Assembly (NCBI GenBank): GCA_016182485.1
Contig: JACPGH010000006.1
Location: 114,835-178,834 of the forward strand
Origin: Candidatus Kaiserbacteria bacterium
GTDB taxonomy: Bacteria; Patescibacteria; Paceibacteria; UBA9973; UBA2103
Direction: 5' to 3'
Length of the DNA stretch: 64,000 nucleotides
Shown: positions 22,276 to 34,687 of the stretch, piece by piece
Layout of the letters: each line of letters opens with the position of its first letter
Position numbering within the stretch: the stretch's first letter is position 1
Notes under the pieces: model-generated
Seen by the model: only the letters and a program-made list of their open reading frames with translations
Databases searched by the model: none
Told to the model about the DNA's origin: nothing
Position numbers and translations under genes: made by a program

Positions 22276-23502
22276 TCAGTATGATTTCAAATGCCGCGCT
22301 TTGTCGTGCGTGCGGATCTTCTCAAGCGCCTTAGCTTCGATCTGGCGGATGCGCTCGCGGGTCACCGAGAATTCCCTGCCCACCTCCTCGAGCGTGTGAT
22401 AGACGCCGTCCATGAGCCCGTGGCGCATCTCGAGGATCTTGCGCTCCTTCGGCGAGAGGTCGTTAAGGATCGCCCGCACTTGTTCGGCGAGAATGCGCTC
22501 CGAGGATTCCTGCACCGGAGAAGGGATCTTATCATCCGGGATGAAATCTCCCAAAGTTGACTTCTCATCATCATCCGAGCCCACCGGATTCTCGAGTGAG
22601 AGCGTATCCTGATTTATTTTTTCTATCTGATAGATCTTCTCCGGCTCTACTCCCATTTCGACGGCGATCTCTTCGGCGTGCGGATCCCGGCCCAAAGCCT
22701 GCGCGAGGCGGCGGGATATCTGCTTATATTTGGCGATCGTCTCGACCATGTGCACAGGGATGCGGATCGTGCGCGACTGGTCAGCAAGCGCGCGGGTGAT
22801 CGCCTGTCGGATCCACCAGGTCGCGTAGGTAGAAAACTTGTAGCCCTTGCGCCAATCGAATTTGTCCACTGCGCGGAACAGGCCCAAGTTCCCTTCCTGG
22901 ATGAGGTCGAGCAAGGTGAGATCGGGCGACCGGCCGACGTATTTCTTGGCGATGGAGACAACTAGGCGCAGGTTCGAGCGCGCAAGTATATTGCGCGCCT
23001 CTGCATCGCTTTTCTCGATGCGCTTGGCTAGTTCGCGCTCTTCGGCGGCGGTAAGGAGTGGGTACTGGCCGATCTCCCGCAAGTAGATCTGTATTGAGTC
23101 GTAACTGGCCGAATGGTGATCTTTGATGTTGCGCGTGGCGAGATACTCATCCGTGGCATCTTCAAGCATGCCGCCCTCGAGCACGTCGACTCCGGCAGTC
23201 GCGAACCGCTCATACAGGGACTCGAGAAAATTCACGTCATCCTCGACATGCGGGAAGGACTTCAGGATCTCGTTGTATGTGACATATCCTCGCTCCTTTC
23301 CCTTCTCGATGAGCTGTTCCGCGGAGAGAGATTTGGCGAGCGAAGCCTTATCGCCATGAGCGCGCGCCGCTACTCGTACGATCTGCTTTTTTGTGCGCAG
23401 AGAACGCCGGCGAACGGATTTCGCCTTTATTTTTGCGCGACGCTTCCCCGCCCCTTTTGGGCGTCGCGATTTCACCGATTTTTTGTTCCTCGGCGTAGCC
23501 AT
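22276..23502 (-). CDS. rpoD: Primary sigma factor (sigma-70)
   Basis: A 408-aa protein. The ATG at 23502 (MATPRNKK) is chosen over an upstream start in the dnaG-rpoD gap. A basic N-terminal tail (about 1-45) is followed by region 1.2 (DSIQIYLREIGQYPLL), region 2 (DLIQEGNLGLFRAVDKFDW, YKFSTYATWWIRQAI), region 3 and region 4.2 (FSVTRERIRQIEAKALEKIR). It lacks the long acidic region 1.1 of E. coli RpoD. It directs polymerase to the TATAAT-like boxes described here; many promoters in the window have TGN extensions, which region 3.0 would read. It lies downstream of dnaG. Confidence 0.96.
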   Translation of the reverse strand: MATPRNKKSVKSRRPKGAGKRRAKIKAKSVRRRSLRTKKQIVRVAARAHGDKASLAKSLSAEQLIEKGKERGYVTYNEILKSFPHVEDDVNFLESLYERFATAGVDVLEGGMLEDATDEYLATRNIKDHHSASYDSIQIYLREIGQYPLLTAAEERELAKRIEKSDAEARNILARSNLRLVVSIAKKYVGRSPDLTLLDLIQEGNLGLFRAVDKFDWRKGYKFSTYATWWIRQAITRALADQSRTIRIPVHMVETIAKYKQISRRLAQALGRDPHAEEIAVEMGVEPEKIYQIEKINQDTLSLENPVGSDDDEKSTLGDFIPDDKIPSPVQESSERILAEQVRAILNDLSPKERKILEMRHGLMDGVYHTLEEVGREFSVTRERIRQIEAKALEKIRTHDKARHLKSY

Positions 23503-23536
23503 ATACGTATTAGAGAGTTGGAAGATAAAGAGAAAA

Positions 23537-25225
23537 TTAAGAACGTAGCGCACCGAGTCGCGTAAGCAGAAGCGCGCACGCTTCTTCTCCCCGCTTCACC
23601 GCTTCGGCGTCGCCGCTTGCTTCAGCCCTGCGCAAATCGAGAACCGCTTCTTTGTGTGCCTTGCGGATAACCGCTTCTTCGAAGGCATTCAAAAGCTCAT
23701 CGGCCGCGCCTTCCGCCGGAAGCTCCCCAAAAATGGCCTCGATCTCAAACAGGGCCGATTCTGGGGGAGGGTCGACTGGCAGCTCTCGAGCTTCAGTGAT
23801 CCGACAATACTCCGATTTGACACGAAGCGCAAGCGGTGTTTCGGGATAGGCGTGGAGAACGGCAAGGAGCTGATTTTCGCGCGCGAGGACATGTGAGAGA
23901 CGCGCCTGCTCAGGTTCTCTTACCGGACGCGCAGCAACCTCGACGCTGCCCGCCCTCTTGATCCTTGCGAGCGACTCTCGTACCGCCTCATCCGACAGAC
24001 CGAGCGTTCTGGCAGTGGCCTGGACGAAATGGTCGCGCTCCATAGGGCTCTGCATCGCGGCGATGAGCGGCAGCACGACTGCTTCCGCGAAACGCAAAAG
24101 GCGGTGAGAATCCTTCTCCCGCTCAGCCAACTCTGCAAGGAAAAAATCTACGACCGGCTTGCCTGTCGCGATTCGACGAGCGAATTCTTTCGGGTCTTCG
24201 CTCACCATATCGGCGGGATCCGTACCCTTTGGCAAGCGCGCCGCCTTTACCCGCAGGCCTTGTCCGAGTGCTAATTCTGCAGAACGTGCGGTCGCCTTGA
24301 GTCCGGCCGCGTCGGCGTCGAGCACGAGCATCAGATTCTCACTGAATCGCTTCATAAGAGCTAGATGCTTCTCAGTGAGAGCCGTCCCCGAGAGCGCGAC
24401 CGCATTGCCGAATCCCGCTTGCTGGACCAAGAGCACGTCCATCTGGCCCTCGACGAGCATCGTGAACCCCCTCTGACGGATAAATTCCTTGGCCTTATCC
24501 ATTCCGAAAAGAATTTCTGATTTATGGTAGAGATCCGTTTCCGGGCTATTCAAGTACTTCGCGGGATCGTCGGGAGCCAAAGCTCGGCCGGTGAAGCCGA
24601 CCACTCGTCCGGCAATATCCCTGATAGGGAACATGAGCCGGTGGCGGAAGCGGTCATAGTAAGTACCGGGCTTGCCGTCTGCTTCTTTCACAAGCCCGGC
24701 GGCGAGGAGCTCCGCGACCGTGAAGCCTTCTGCGGAAAGGGCTTCGAGGAGCATCCGCCATCCTTCGGGCGCATAGCCTAGTCGCCAATTTTTTATCGTG
24801 TCGTCCGAGAGGCCGCGCTTCTTTGCATATGCGTGAGCCGGACTGCCCGCGAGCTTGCCGGCATACCATTCAGAAGCGCGAGAAAGCAACGCGCGCAAAC
24901 GTTCCTTTTTTTCAGTTTCCGCATGGCTCTGGCCGCCGTGTCCCGAAATGATCTTAACTCCCGCTTTGTCGGCGAGAATTTTCAGCGCGCCCTTGAAATC
25001 GACGCCTTCGATCTTTTCAATGAACGAGAAGCCGTCGCCGCCCTCTCCGCAGCCGAAACAGTGCCACGTGCCGCGCTCAAGCGACACATGAAATGAACCG
25101 GTCTTTTCCTTATGGAACGGGCACAGGCCGACGAGCGACCTCCCTGCCCGCTTCAGCTTCACATACGGCGCGATGATGTCTTGAATGGATAGCCGCTCCT
25201 TAATTTGCTGCACGGTATCGGACAT
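23537..25225 (-). CDS. dnaG: DNA primase
   Basis: A 562-aa protein. It has the CHC2 zinc domain (CPFHKEKTGSFHV...CFGCGEGGD), a primase core with the Toprim motifs LVEGQMDVLL and LVLDADAAG, and a C-terminal helicase-interaction region (about 420-562) of low similarity. Start ATG 25225 (MSDTVQQIKERLS) is the usual DnaG beginning. It makes RNA primers at the fork. A TAAACT box lies 7 nt before the ATG. dnaG-rpoD is the core of the macromolecular synthesis operon; rpsU is not in front. Confidence 0.95.
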   Translation of the reverse strand: MSDTVQQIKERLSIQDIIAPYVKLKRAGRSLVGLCPFHKEKTGSFHVSLERGTWHCFGCGEGGDGFSFIEKIEGVDFKGALKILADKAGVKIISGHGGQSHAETEKKERLRALLSRASEWYAGKLAGSPAHAYAKKRGLSDDTIKNWRLGYAPEGWRMLLEALSAEGFTVAELLAAGLVKEADGKPGTYYDRFRHRLMFPIRDIAGRVVGFTGRALAPDDPAKYLNSPETDLYHKSEILFGMDKAKEFIRQRGFTMLVEGQMDVLLVQQAGFGNAVALSGTALTEKHLALMKRFSENLMLVLDADAAGLKATARSAELALGQGLRVKAARLPKGTDPADMVSEDPKEFARRIATGKPVVDFFLAELAEREKDSHRLLRFAEAVVLPLIAAMQSPMERDHFVQATARTLGLSDEAVRESLARIKRAGSVEVAARPVREPEQARLSHVLARENQLLAVLHAYPETPLALRVKSEYCRITEARELPVDPPPESALFEIEAIFGELPAEGAADELLNAFEEAVIRKAHKEAVLDLRRAEASGDAEAVKRGEEACALLLTRLGALRS

Positions 25226-25346
25226 AATTTGAAGTTTATCGCGCTTCAAGAGATTTGACTAACTACGCGTGAGAATGTCAAAATTAAGGCAGGATTAACG
25301 AACGCTCTTTCACCGGCCAACGGGCCCGGCCCAAGAGGAGGACGCG

Positions 25347-25559
25347 ATGGCCACTATCCTTCCGAGGAAACTTACTGGACTGAGCGAGGAAGAAATACAG
25401 GAACTGGTTCCTGGTCTTGCTCGTCTCGGTCTGTTCCTCGAGTTCGCCGACCGGCAAACCGGCATCGTTAAGCGATCTCGAGACCTGCCGACGAACGCGC
25501 GGGACACTCGCGTGAGCGATCCGGGAGCGGAGAGTCGATGGCGACACATCGACTTCTGA
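25347..25559 (+). CDS. 70-aa protein of unknown function, SD-led cassette
   Basis: A small soluble protein, MATILPRKLTGLSEEEIQEL onward, with a helical N-terminal half and a charged, Arg-rich C-terminal half. It has a very strong SD (AAGAGGAGG) and its own terminator 4 nt after the stop. No family is recognised. The SD, start, stop and terminator layout makes a real gene likely despite the size. Confidence 0.65.
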   Translation: MATILPRKLTGLSEEEIQELVPGLARLGLFLEFADRQTGIVKRSRDLPTNARDTRVSDPGAESRWRHIDF

Positions 25560-25563
25560 CGTA

Positions 25564-25600
25564 AACGGGCGCGACCTCTCGGTCGCGCCCGTTCTCTATC
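25564..25600 (+). terminator. Terminator after the 70-aa gene
   Basis: AACGGGCGCGACC (25564-25576) pairs with 25581-25593 across TCTC, followed by a short pyrimidine-rich tail. Confidence 0.8.
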
Positions 25601-25601
25601 T

Positions 25602-25636
25602 GCATGGATGTGAAGGTCTGACCTTCACATCCATGC
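25602..25636. repeat. 19-bp palindrome family, copy 3, extended to 35 bp
   Basis: The core GTGAAGGTCTGACCTTCAC is extended on both sides by complementary flanks (GCATGGAT / ATCCATGC), so 35 bp form a perfect odd palindrome. Confidence 0.93.
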
Positions 25637-25650
25637 GCGACTATCGTTGT

Positions 25651-25677
25651 ACCTGTGAAGGTCTGACCTTCACAGGT
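25651..25677. repeat. 19-bp palindrome family, copy 4, extended to 27 bp
   Basis: The same core extended by ACCT / AGGT. It touches the last base of the rpoC stop codon. With copy 3 it forms a doublet at the rpoC 3' end. Confidence 0.93.
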
Positions 25678-28600
25678 TACTTTGCGCGGGTTGGCGGGGT
25701 ACCCGCTCCGCCGGAGCCCACGCGAGACGAGAAACTGGTCGAGCGGGTCGGCGCGGAAGGAGCCGGACGCGAAGCCTGGAGCTTCGCGATGTGCGCGAAT
25801 TTCTTGCTGCCGGAAAAGCCGGTGCCAGCCGGAATCAGGCGCCCCAGAATGACATTCTCTTTCAATCCGCGCAGGCGATCCACGCTTCCGCGCAATGCCG
25901 CGTTGATTAGTATCTTCGTCGTCTGCTCGAAGGAAGCCGCGGAGAGGAAGGAGCGCCGCGAGAGCGCGCTCTCTTTAATGCCGAGCACTATCTCCTTCGC
26001 ATGCGGCGGCATTCGATTAGCCGCTTCCGCATCCTTGACCGCCTTTGCGAATTCCCAATCTTCGACGATATCTCCGACCGAATAGTCGGTGTCGCCGGCG
26101 TCTGTTATCTTCACGCGCGAGAACATTTGCTTCACTACAACCTCGAAGTGCTTGCGCGCCACCGAGGCGCCCTGCATTTCATAGATCTTCGACGCCTCGG
26201 CGATTATATACTCTTGAACCGCCGCGCGCCCCGCGTATTCGAAGAGTTCATCGAGATCCACGGAGCCGTCCGTGAGGATCTGGCCCTTGGACACCAGATC
26301 GCCTTCTTTAACGAGCGCGACGCGCGGGTACGGAGCCAGATACTCATAGACCGAGCCGTCCTTCTTGCCCTGCCCCGCTTCGGGAGCTACGACGATTATC
26401 TTCTCGCGGCCCTGCTCCTTGACCTCGATCACGATGCCATCGGTCTTAGAGACGACTGCCGGATTTTTCGGCGAGCGCTTCTCGAAGACTTCTTCCACGC
26501 GCGGCAGACCGCTCGTGATATCGCCTCCGATCGAAGCCACGCCGCCGGCATGGAACGTACGCATCGTGAGCTGCGTGCCCGGCTCGCCGATCGCCTGCGC
26601 CGCTACCGTACCGACCGCTTCTCCCAGATCAACGAGCTCCTGGCTCGTGAGATCCATGCCGTAGCAGGTCTGGCAGATGCCGTAGCGCGTCTCGCAGGAC
26701 ATCGGGGAACGCGCGACGATTGAAGCGACTCTCGAGGCCGCCAGTGTTTCAGCGTCCTGCGCAGAGAGATAGTGTCCTTTTTTCCAGCCCGAGGCGGGGC
26801 CGCCTGCGGCGGAAAAGTCTCCTTCGACAGATTCTGCCAAAACGCGGCCACGGAGCGCTTCAGCGAAGTTTATCTGGATGCCCGAGGCGCTCACGCGATT
26901 AATTTTCACTCCGCGCTTCGTGCCGCAATCCTTCTCGGTCACTATGGAGTCCTGCGCCACGTCAAAGAGGCGGCGCGTGAGGTAGCCCGCCTTCGCAGTG
27001 CCGAGCGCCGTGTCGGCCAATCCTTTGCGGGCGCCGTGCGTCGCGATGAAATACTCAATTGGATTGAATCCTTCGATGAACGAGGAGACAATGGGGACTT
27101 CGATGGTTTCGCCGGCCGTGTTCTGGATGAGGCCTTTCATGCCGGCCATCTGCGTGACCTGCCCCATCGAGCCGCGGGCGCCGGAGAGCACCATGTCGGC
27201 GATGGAGCCCATCGGATTCAAGTTTTCCGCGACCTTTTTCTCGATGTCTTGACGAGAGGCCTGCCACACTTCGATAGCCATGCGGCGCTTCTCGTCTTCG
27301 GCGAGAAGACCGTTCTGATAATCCTCTTCTATCTTCGCGACCTTCGCCGAGGCGTCCTCGATTATTTGCTGCTTATCGGCCGGGACGGACACTTCGTCGA
27401 GCGACCAGGTGACGCCGGACTTCGTCGCGTAGTCGAAGCCGAAGCGCTTCACTTTGTTCACGATAGCCGGGATGGCGTCCAGGCCGTAGCGCTCAATGCA
27501 GTCGTTCACGATGCGCGCGAGCACTTTGCGCGTTATGGTCTCGTTAACGAACGGATAATCTCCGGGCAAGACGGTATTGAAGAGGAGGCGGCCGACTGTC
27601 GTCTCGAACGGACGGTTCTCGAACTGCTCATACTTTTTCTTGCCGGAGACCGGCAACACCTTGATCTTCGCTCGGATATCTATCGCGCCATACTCTGAGA
27701 CTAGAATGGCGGCGTTTGGCGACGCGAAATATTCGCCCTCTCCCTTCAGTTTATCTACCGCCTTGGTAAGCCAGTAGACTCCGAGAACGATGTCGAGCGG
27801 CTTGCCAGTAAGCACTATCATATCGCCGGAACCGGGCTTCAATATATTCTTGTTGGCGCTCATGATGTTGGCCGCTTCCCACTGCGCTTCCTCCGAGAGC
27901 GGGACGTGCACGGCCATTTGATCGCCGTCGAAGTCCGCGTTGAAGGCGTTGCAGACGAGCGGATGAAGCTGGATGGCATCGCCTTCGATAAGGCGGGGCC
28001 GGAATGCCTGGATGCCCTGGCGATGGAGGGTTGGCGCGCGGTTCAGGAGCACGTATTTGTCCTTAATTGCTTCTTCGAGGATCTCCCACACTTCCGGCAC
28101 GCCATCTTCGATAAGACGGCCTGCGCCGCGGATATTGAAGGCCAGCTCGCGGTCAAGAAGTCCGGCTATGACGAACGGGCGGAATAGTTCAAGCGCCATG
28201 TGCTTGGGCAGACCGCACTCATCAAGCTCGAGATCCGGACCGACGACTATCACCGAACGGCCGGAATAGTCGACGCGCTTGCCGAGGAGGTTCTGGCGGA
28301 AGTATCCCTGCTTCCCTTTCAGATAATCGGCGAGCGATTTGAGCGGACGGCGCTGCGCCATCGTGAGCGCGCCGGAGGCGCCGCTCTTTCTGATCGAATT
28401 GTCGAGGAGCGCGTCCACCGCCTCTTGCAGGATGCGCTTCTCGTTGCGAAGGATGACTTCCGGCGCATGAATATCGATAAGTTTCTTCAATCGGTTATTG
28501 CGGTTGATGACGCGGCGGTAGAGGTCGTTTACGTCGGAAGTCGCATGGCGGCCTCCCTCAAGCGCCACCATCGGGCGGAGCGCCGGCGGAATGACCGGGA

Positions 28601-29438
28601 TGCGCGTAAGGAACAGCCATTCGGGACGGATGCCGGCCGAAATAAGTCCCGCGACGAGCGAGAGGCGCTTCGCGAGTTTCTCGCGCTCGGCCGCGCTCGC
28701 TTTCTCATAGCGAGCGGAGAGCGTCTTCTCGAGCGCCTTCAGATCGAGCGCTCGAAAGATGTCGTAGATGGATTCTGCGCCGATGCGAGCTTCGAAGAGC
28801 CCCCCGTATTTTACTGAGAAGCGATGATATTCGAGCTCGTCGAGTACCTTGCCGACGACTAGACTCTCTATCTCGGCCTTCGCTAGCGTCATTTTCTCTT
28901 TGAGCGCGTCCCGCTCCTTATCCGAGGCGAGCGACTTGTACTTCGACTTGAATTCGCTCTCGAGTTCCGCGATGAGCCTTTTCTTCTCTTCCTCGACGAC
29001 CTTGGAAACGATGTAGCCGGCAAAATATACGACCTTCTCGATATCCGCAGCGGACGCGCCCAGAAGCAGCGCCATCCTAGAAGGAACGCTTCGGAGGAAC
29101 CAGATATGCGCGACCGGCGTACAGAGTTCGATATGGCCCATGCGCTCGCGCCGCACTATGGAACGGGTGATCTCGACGCCGCACTTATCGCAGATGATTC
29201 CCTTGTAGCGAATGCCCTTGTACTTGCCGCAGTAGCACTCGTAGTCCTTCTCGGGCCCGAAGATCTTTTCATCGAAGAGGCCGTGCTTTTCAGACCGCTG
29301 CGTGCGGTAGTTAATGGTCTCGGGTTTGGTAATTTCTCCGTGGCTCCAGGCCAGAATGCGCTCGGGCGAGGCGAGAGTGAGGCGCAGGCCGTTCCAGATA
29401 TCGTGCGGAGAGGTAGCTTTGCGTGGAATGAATGCCAT
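25677..29438 (-). CDS. rpoC: RNA polymerase subunit beta'
   Basis: A 1253-aa protein. The N-terminal zinc site CYCGKYKGIRYKGIICDKCG is at about residues 70-90. The catalytic NADFDGDQMAVH is at about 500-511. The trigger-loop region and a second zinc site (CETRYGICQTCYG) lie in the C-terminal half. The last 30 residues are Pro/Ser/Arg-rich. It contains the Mg-binding active site of transcription. It is read after rpoB across a 39-nt gap made of AT-rich near-palindromic sequence (ATTTAAATATTTAAA type). Confidence 0.97.
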   Translation of the reverse strand: MAFIPRKATSPHDIWNGLRLTLASPERILAWSHGEITKPETINYRTQRSEKHGLFDEKIFGPEKDYECYCGKYKGIRYKGIICDKCGVEITRSIVRRERMGHIELCTPVAHIWFLRSVPSRMALLLGASAADIEKVVYFAGYIVSKVVEEEKKRLIAELESEFKSKYKSLASDKERDALKEKMTLAKAEIESLVVGKVLDELEYHRFSVKYGGLFEARIGAESIYDIFRALDLKALEKTLSARYEKASAAEREKLAKRLSLVAGLISAGIRPEWLFLTRIPVIPPALRPMVALEGGRHATSDVNDLYRRVINRNNRLKKLIDIHAPEVILRNEKRILQEAVDALLDNSIRKSGASGALTMAQRRPLKSLADYLKGKQGYFRQNLLGKRVDYSGRSVIVVGPDLELDECGLPKHMALELFRPFVIAGLLDRELAFNIRGAGRLIEDGVPEVWEILEEAIKDKYVLLNRAPTLHRQGIQAFRPRLIEGDAIQLHPLVCNAFNADFDGDQMAVHVPLSEEAQWEAANIMSANKNILKPGSGDMIVLTGKPLDIVLGVYWLTKAVDKLKGEGEYFASPNAAILVSEYGAIDIRAKIKVLPVSGKKKYEQFENRPFETTVGRLLFNTVLPGDYPFVNETITRKVLARIVNDCIERYGLDAIPAIVNKVKRFGFDYATKSGVTWSLDEVSVPADKQQIIEDASAKVAKIEEDYQNGLLAEDEKRRMAIEVWQASRQDIEKKVAENLNPMGSIADMVLSGARGSMGQVTQMAGMKGLIQNTAGETIEVPIVSSFIEGFNPIEYFIATHGARKGLADTALGTAKAGYLTRRLFDVAQDSIVTEKDCGTKRGVKINRVSASGIQINFAEALRGRVLAESVEGDFSAAGGPASGWKKGHYLSAQDAETLAASRVASIVARSPMSCETRYGICQTCYGMDLTSQELVDLGEAVGTVAAQAIGEPGTQLTMRTFHAGGVASIGGDITSGLPRVEEVFEKRSPKNPAVVSKTDGIVIEVKEQGREKIIVVAPEAGQGKKDGSVYEYLAPYPRVALVKEGDLVSKGQILTDGSVDLDELFEYAGRAAVQEYIIAEASKIYEMQGASVARKHFEVVVKQMFSRVKITDAGDTDYSVGDIVEDWEFAKAVKDAEAANRMPPHAKEIVLGIKESALSRRSFLSAASFEQTTKILINAALRGSVDRLRGLKENVILGRLIPAGTGFSGSKKFAHIAKLQASRPAPSAPTRSTSFSSRVGSGGAGTPPTRAK

Positions 29439-29477
29439 AGTTAAAAATTTAAATATTTAAACATTTAAATATCATTT

Positions 29478-32663
<3,186 letters not shown>

Positions 32664-32793
32664 GATGCTTTAACGTGAAGTGTTTATAAATATATAAACT
32701 GCAACGCACGGAACCCCTTCCGCTTTTGCGTTTCTTTAATTTCTCATGAACCCCGCCCCGCCGCTACTCAGTCGTATCTTGAACCGCACTGTA

Positions 32794-33105
32794 TCAGACT
32801 ACTGTCCCGGACGCAAGAGCCTCTGGGGACAAACGTTGCGCAAGGGGGCTAATGAGTCTGCTTAGAGAGGCTTGGTACTCTGCCAATCCATCTGGCAAAA
32901 GACGCGCCAGTTCCAGACCGCGGAGCATGAGAAGGCCTTCTTCATATGCTTCCGGGCGCTTCGCTTCCCGCAAGTATTCAAGAGTCCTGTGTGCCCGCGC
33001 GAGAGACTCAATATACCGTCCCTCATTGCTATCCCGTGCGGCGCGAATGCACCTGAAAACATCCGCTCCTAAGTTTGCGAAATAAAAAACCGCGTCTCGC
33101 TTCAT
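32794..33105 (-). CDS. Small helical protein of unknown function
   Basis: A 103-aa protein starting MKRDAVFYFANLGADVFRCI at ATG 33105, which overlaps the stop of the upstream gene (ATGA). It is predicted almost all helical, with SLARAHRTLEYLRE and AYEEGLLMLRGLELA, compatible with a small four-helix bundle. I do not recognise a named family, although similar proteins seem common in CPR genomes. It is translationally coupled to the 55-aa gene before it and lies at the end of the rpsP-khpA-trmD strand run. Confidence 0.65.
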   Translation of the reverse strand: MKRDAVFYFANLGADVFRCIRAARDSNEGRYIESLARAHRTLEYLREAKRPEAYEEGLLMLRGLELARLLPDGLAEYQASLSRLISPLAQRLSPEALASGTVV

Positions 33106-33269
33106 AAGTCGAGAAAAGGAAGGGCAAGCGAGACAATTTTGCGCACGGCACGGCGGATCTCCTCGTCTGCGATTTCCATGCTTCTGTTCCCCTGCATCGG
33201 CCTGATATTGATGAGCGATGTGTATTCGATCGCCGCATCCCCCTTCTCTTTCGGATATAGATTGCCCAT
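33102..33269 (-). CDS. 55-aa protein of unknown function
   Basis: Begins MGNLYPKEKGDAAIEYTSLI at ATG 33269. TACAAT ends 6 nt before this ATG (minus strand), which supports this start over an upstream in-frame one at 33287. The middle has INIRPMQGNRSMEIADEEIR. Its stop overlaps the next start (ATGA), so the two small proteins are made together and may form a complex. No family is recognised. Confidence 0.6.
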   Translation of the reverse strand: MGNLYPKEKGDAAIEYTSLINIRPMQGNRSMEIADEEIRRAVRKIVSLALPFLDL

Positions 33270-33283
33270 GCAGTAATTGTACC

Positions 33284-33952
33284 TCATCGCTTCTTGCGCC
33301 AGGCGTCAATGCGAGCGTGATGGCCCGTCTGGAGGACTTTAGGGACGCGATATTTTTTGCCTTTGAATTCTATTATCTCGGGACGGGTGTAAACGGCGCG
33401 GGAGGCGATGCGGCGTTCTTCGACTGACTCATCCTTGCCGAGAACGCCGGGCAGGCGGCGCGTCACGGCATCGACGATTGCGAGCGCCGGCACTTCTCCC
33501 CCTGTATACACTGCTTCGCCAACTGCAAATTCTTTTACGGGCGCGAGCGTTTTCAGGATCGTCTTCGCGCGTTCATCAATGCCCTCGTAGCGGCCGCAGA
33601 CTAAGACGATGTGGTCATATTTCGCCAGTGCATCGGCATCTTTGTTCGTGAATTGCTTGGCTGAGGGAGAGAACCAGATCACGATGGACTTTTTTACAGT
33701 CCCTCGTCGAGGACTTCTCGGGATCCGCAATGCCCTTTCCGCTGCGCGGACGATTGGCATTGCCTGCATCACCATCCCGGGGCCGCCGCCATATGGACGC
33801 TCATCAACTTTTCCCCATTTGTTCGAAACGAAATCGCGCGGGTTCTGGAACGAAATTGTTATTTTCTTGTCTTTGCGTGCCCGCCCAATGATAGAGGCAG
33901 AGAGATATGCGTCGCACGCGTCCGGGAAAAGGGTCAGGAGATGGAATTTCAC
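33284..33952 (-). CDS. trmD: tRNA (guanine-N1)-methyltransferase
   Basis: A 222-aa SPOUT enzyme. The motifs are KFHLLTLFPD at the start, DERPYGGGPGMVM (residues about 49-61), the knot region LVCGRYEGIDER and AVYTGGEVPALAIVDAV, and a C-terminal LQTGHHARIDAWRKK. It makes m1G37 in tRNAs and prevents frameshifting. The start overlaps khpA by ATGA. The operon rpsP-khpA-trmD is the usual bacterial one, without rimM. Confidence 0.95.
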   Translation of the reverse strand: MKFHLLTLFPDACDAYLSASIIGRARKDKKITISFQNPRDFVSNKWGKVDERPYGGGPGMVMQAMPIVRAAERALRIPRSPRRGTVKKSIVIWFSPSAKQFTNKDADALAKYDHIVLVCGRYEGIDERAKTILKTLAPVKEFAVGEAVYTGGEVPALAIVDAVTRRLPGVLGKDESVEERRIASRAVYTRPEIIEFKGKKYRVPKVLQTGHHARIDAWRKKR

Positions 33953-34248
33953 AGCTCGTCCACGATCTGGTCGACGGACTTGTTCTCGGGGTCCCGCTTG
34001 CCGCCGATCGGCTCGTTTATCTTGAGATTCACGCGCGCGTTCTCTTTCATCCCCACAACTCTAAGAAGGATCCGGAGAGCCTCGGCGGTTTTACCGCTCT
34101 TGCCGATAATCTTGCCCATATCTTCAGGATGCACCGTGAGCGTGAGCAAAACTCCCATTTGATCTATGGTGCGCGTAGTCTCGACCGATTCGGGATGGTC
34201 GGCGAGCGCTTTGACTACATATTCGAGAAATGCCTGATCCGGTTCCAT
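33949..34248 (-). CDS. khpA: KH-domain RNA-binding protein KhpA
   Basis: A 99-aa single KH domain with the GKIIGKSGKTAEALRILLRVVG loop (GxxG), followed by KSVDQIVDEL. The family binds RNA, often with KhpB/Jag, and affects cell division and sRNA regulation. It sits between rpsP and trmD, its conserved location, and overlaps trmD by 4 nt. Confidence 0.92.
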   Translation of the reverse strand: MEPDQAFLEYVVKALADHPESVETTRTIDQMGVLLTLTVHPEDMGKIIGKSGKTAEALRILLRVVGMKENARVNLKINEPIGGKRDPENKSVDQIVDEL

Positions 34249-34271
34249 TTATGTTGAGCAGGGTCGATTCA

Positions 34272-34637
34272 TTATTCAGCTGCGGCCTCTTCAGTTTGCT
34301 CTGTAGCGGGAGTTTCTGCTGGCGCCTTTTCAGTTCTAGGAGTTTCAGCTATTACTTTATTCTCTAAGACCTTCGAAGGTATGACATTAACCTTCTTCCC
34401 AGAGAGTACTCCCTTATCGATAAGGAGATTATGAACAGAGTCGGTAGCCTGTGCGCCCTTCGCTAGCCATTCCTTCACACGCTCTCCGTTTATTGTTGCC
34501 ACTTTACTCTTCGGGTTATACGTGCCGAGAAGCTCTACGACGTTCCCTGCCTTGGCGGCTCGCTCTTTCTCGAGAACGACTATACGAAACGCCGGGTCGT
34601 TCCTGCGGCCGGTTCTCTGGAATCGGATCATTAGCAT
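34272..34637 (-). CDS. rpsP: 30S ribosomal protein bS16
   Basis: A 121-aa protein. MLMIRFQRTGRRNDPAFRIVV is the S16 start (ATG at 34637, or 34631 two codons on). ELLGTYNP and ATDSVHNLL follow, then an acidic Ala/Glu/Thr tail of about 30 residues not present in E. coli. Extended -10 TGCTATAGT lies 9 nt before the ATG on the minus strand. It is divergent from rnr, with 50 nt between the start codons. Confidence 0.95.
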   Translation of the reverse strand: MLMIRFQRTGRRNDPAFRIVVLEKERAAKAGNVVELLGTYNPKSKVATINGERVKEWLAKGAQATDSVHNLLIDKGVLSGKKVNVIPSKVLENKVIAETPRTEKAPAETPATEQTEEAAAE

Positions 34638-34646
34638 GACCCGCAA

Positions 34647-34655
34647 ACTATAGCA
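34647..34655 (-). promoter_or_regulatory. Extended -10 of rpsP
   Basis: TGCTATAGT on the minus strand, 9 nt before the rpsP ATG at 34637. It is back to back with the rnr promoter, 15 bp away. Confidence 0.55.
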
Positions 34656-34670
34656 GAACTCGAAATATAT

Positions 34671-34679
34671 TGCTAGAGT
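34671..34679 (+). promoter_or_regulatory. Extended -10 of rnr
   Basis: TGCTAGAGT ends 8 nt before the ATG at 34688. It lies downstream of an in-frame TTG at 34670, which rules that longer start out. Confidence 0.55.
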
Positions 34680-34687
34680 ACAACAAA

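Noticed and set aside
26772..28817. Long open frames on the plus strand opposite rpoC (up to about 300 codons)
   Set aside because: They are antisense shadows caused by GC-rich codon bias; they show no conserved motif and no promoter.
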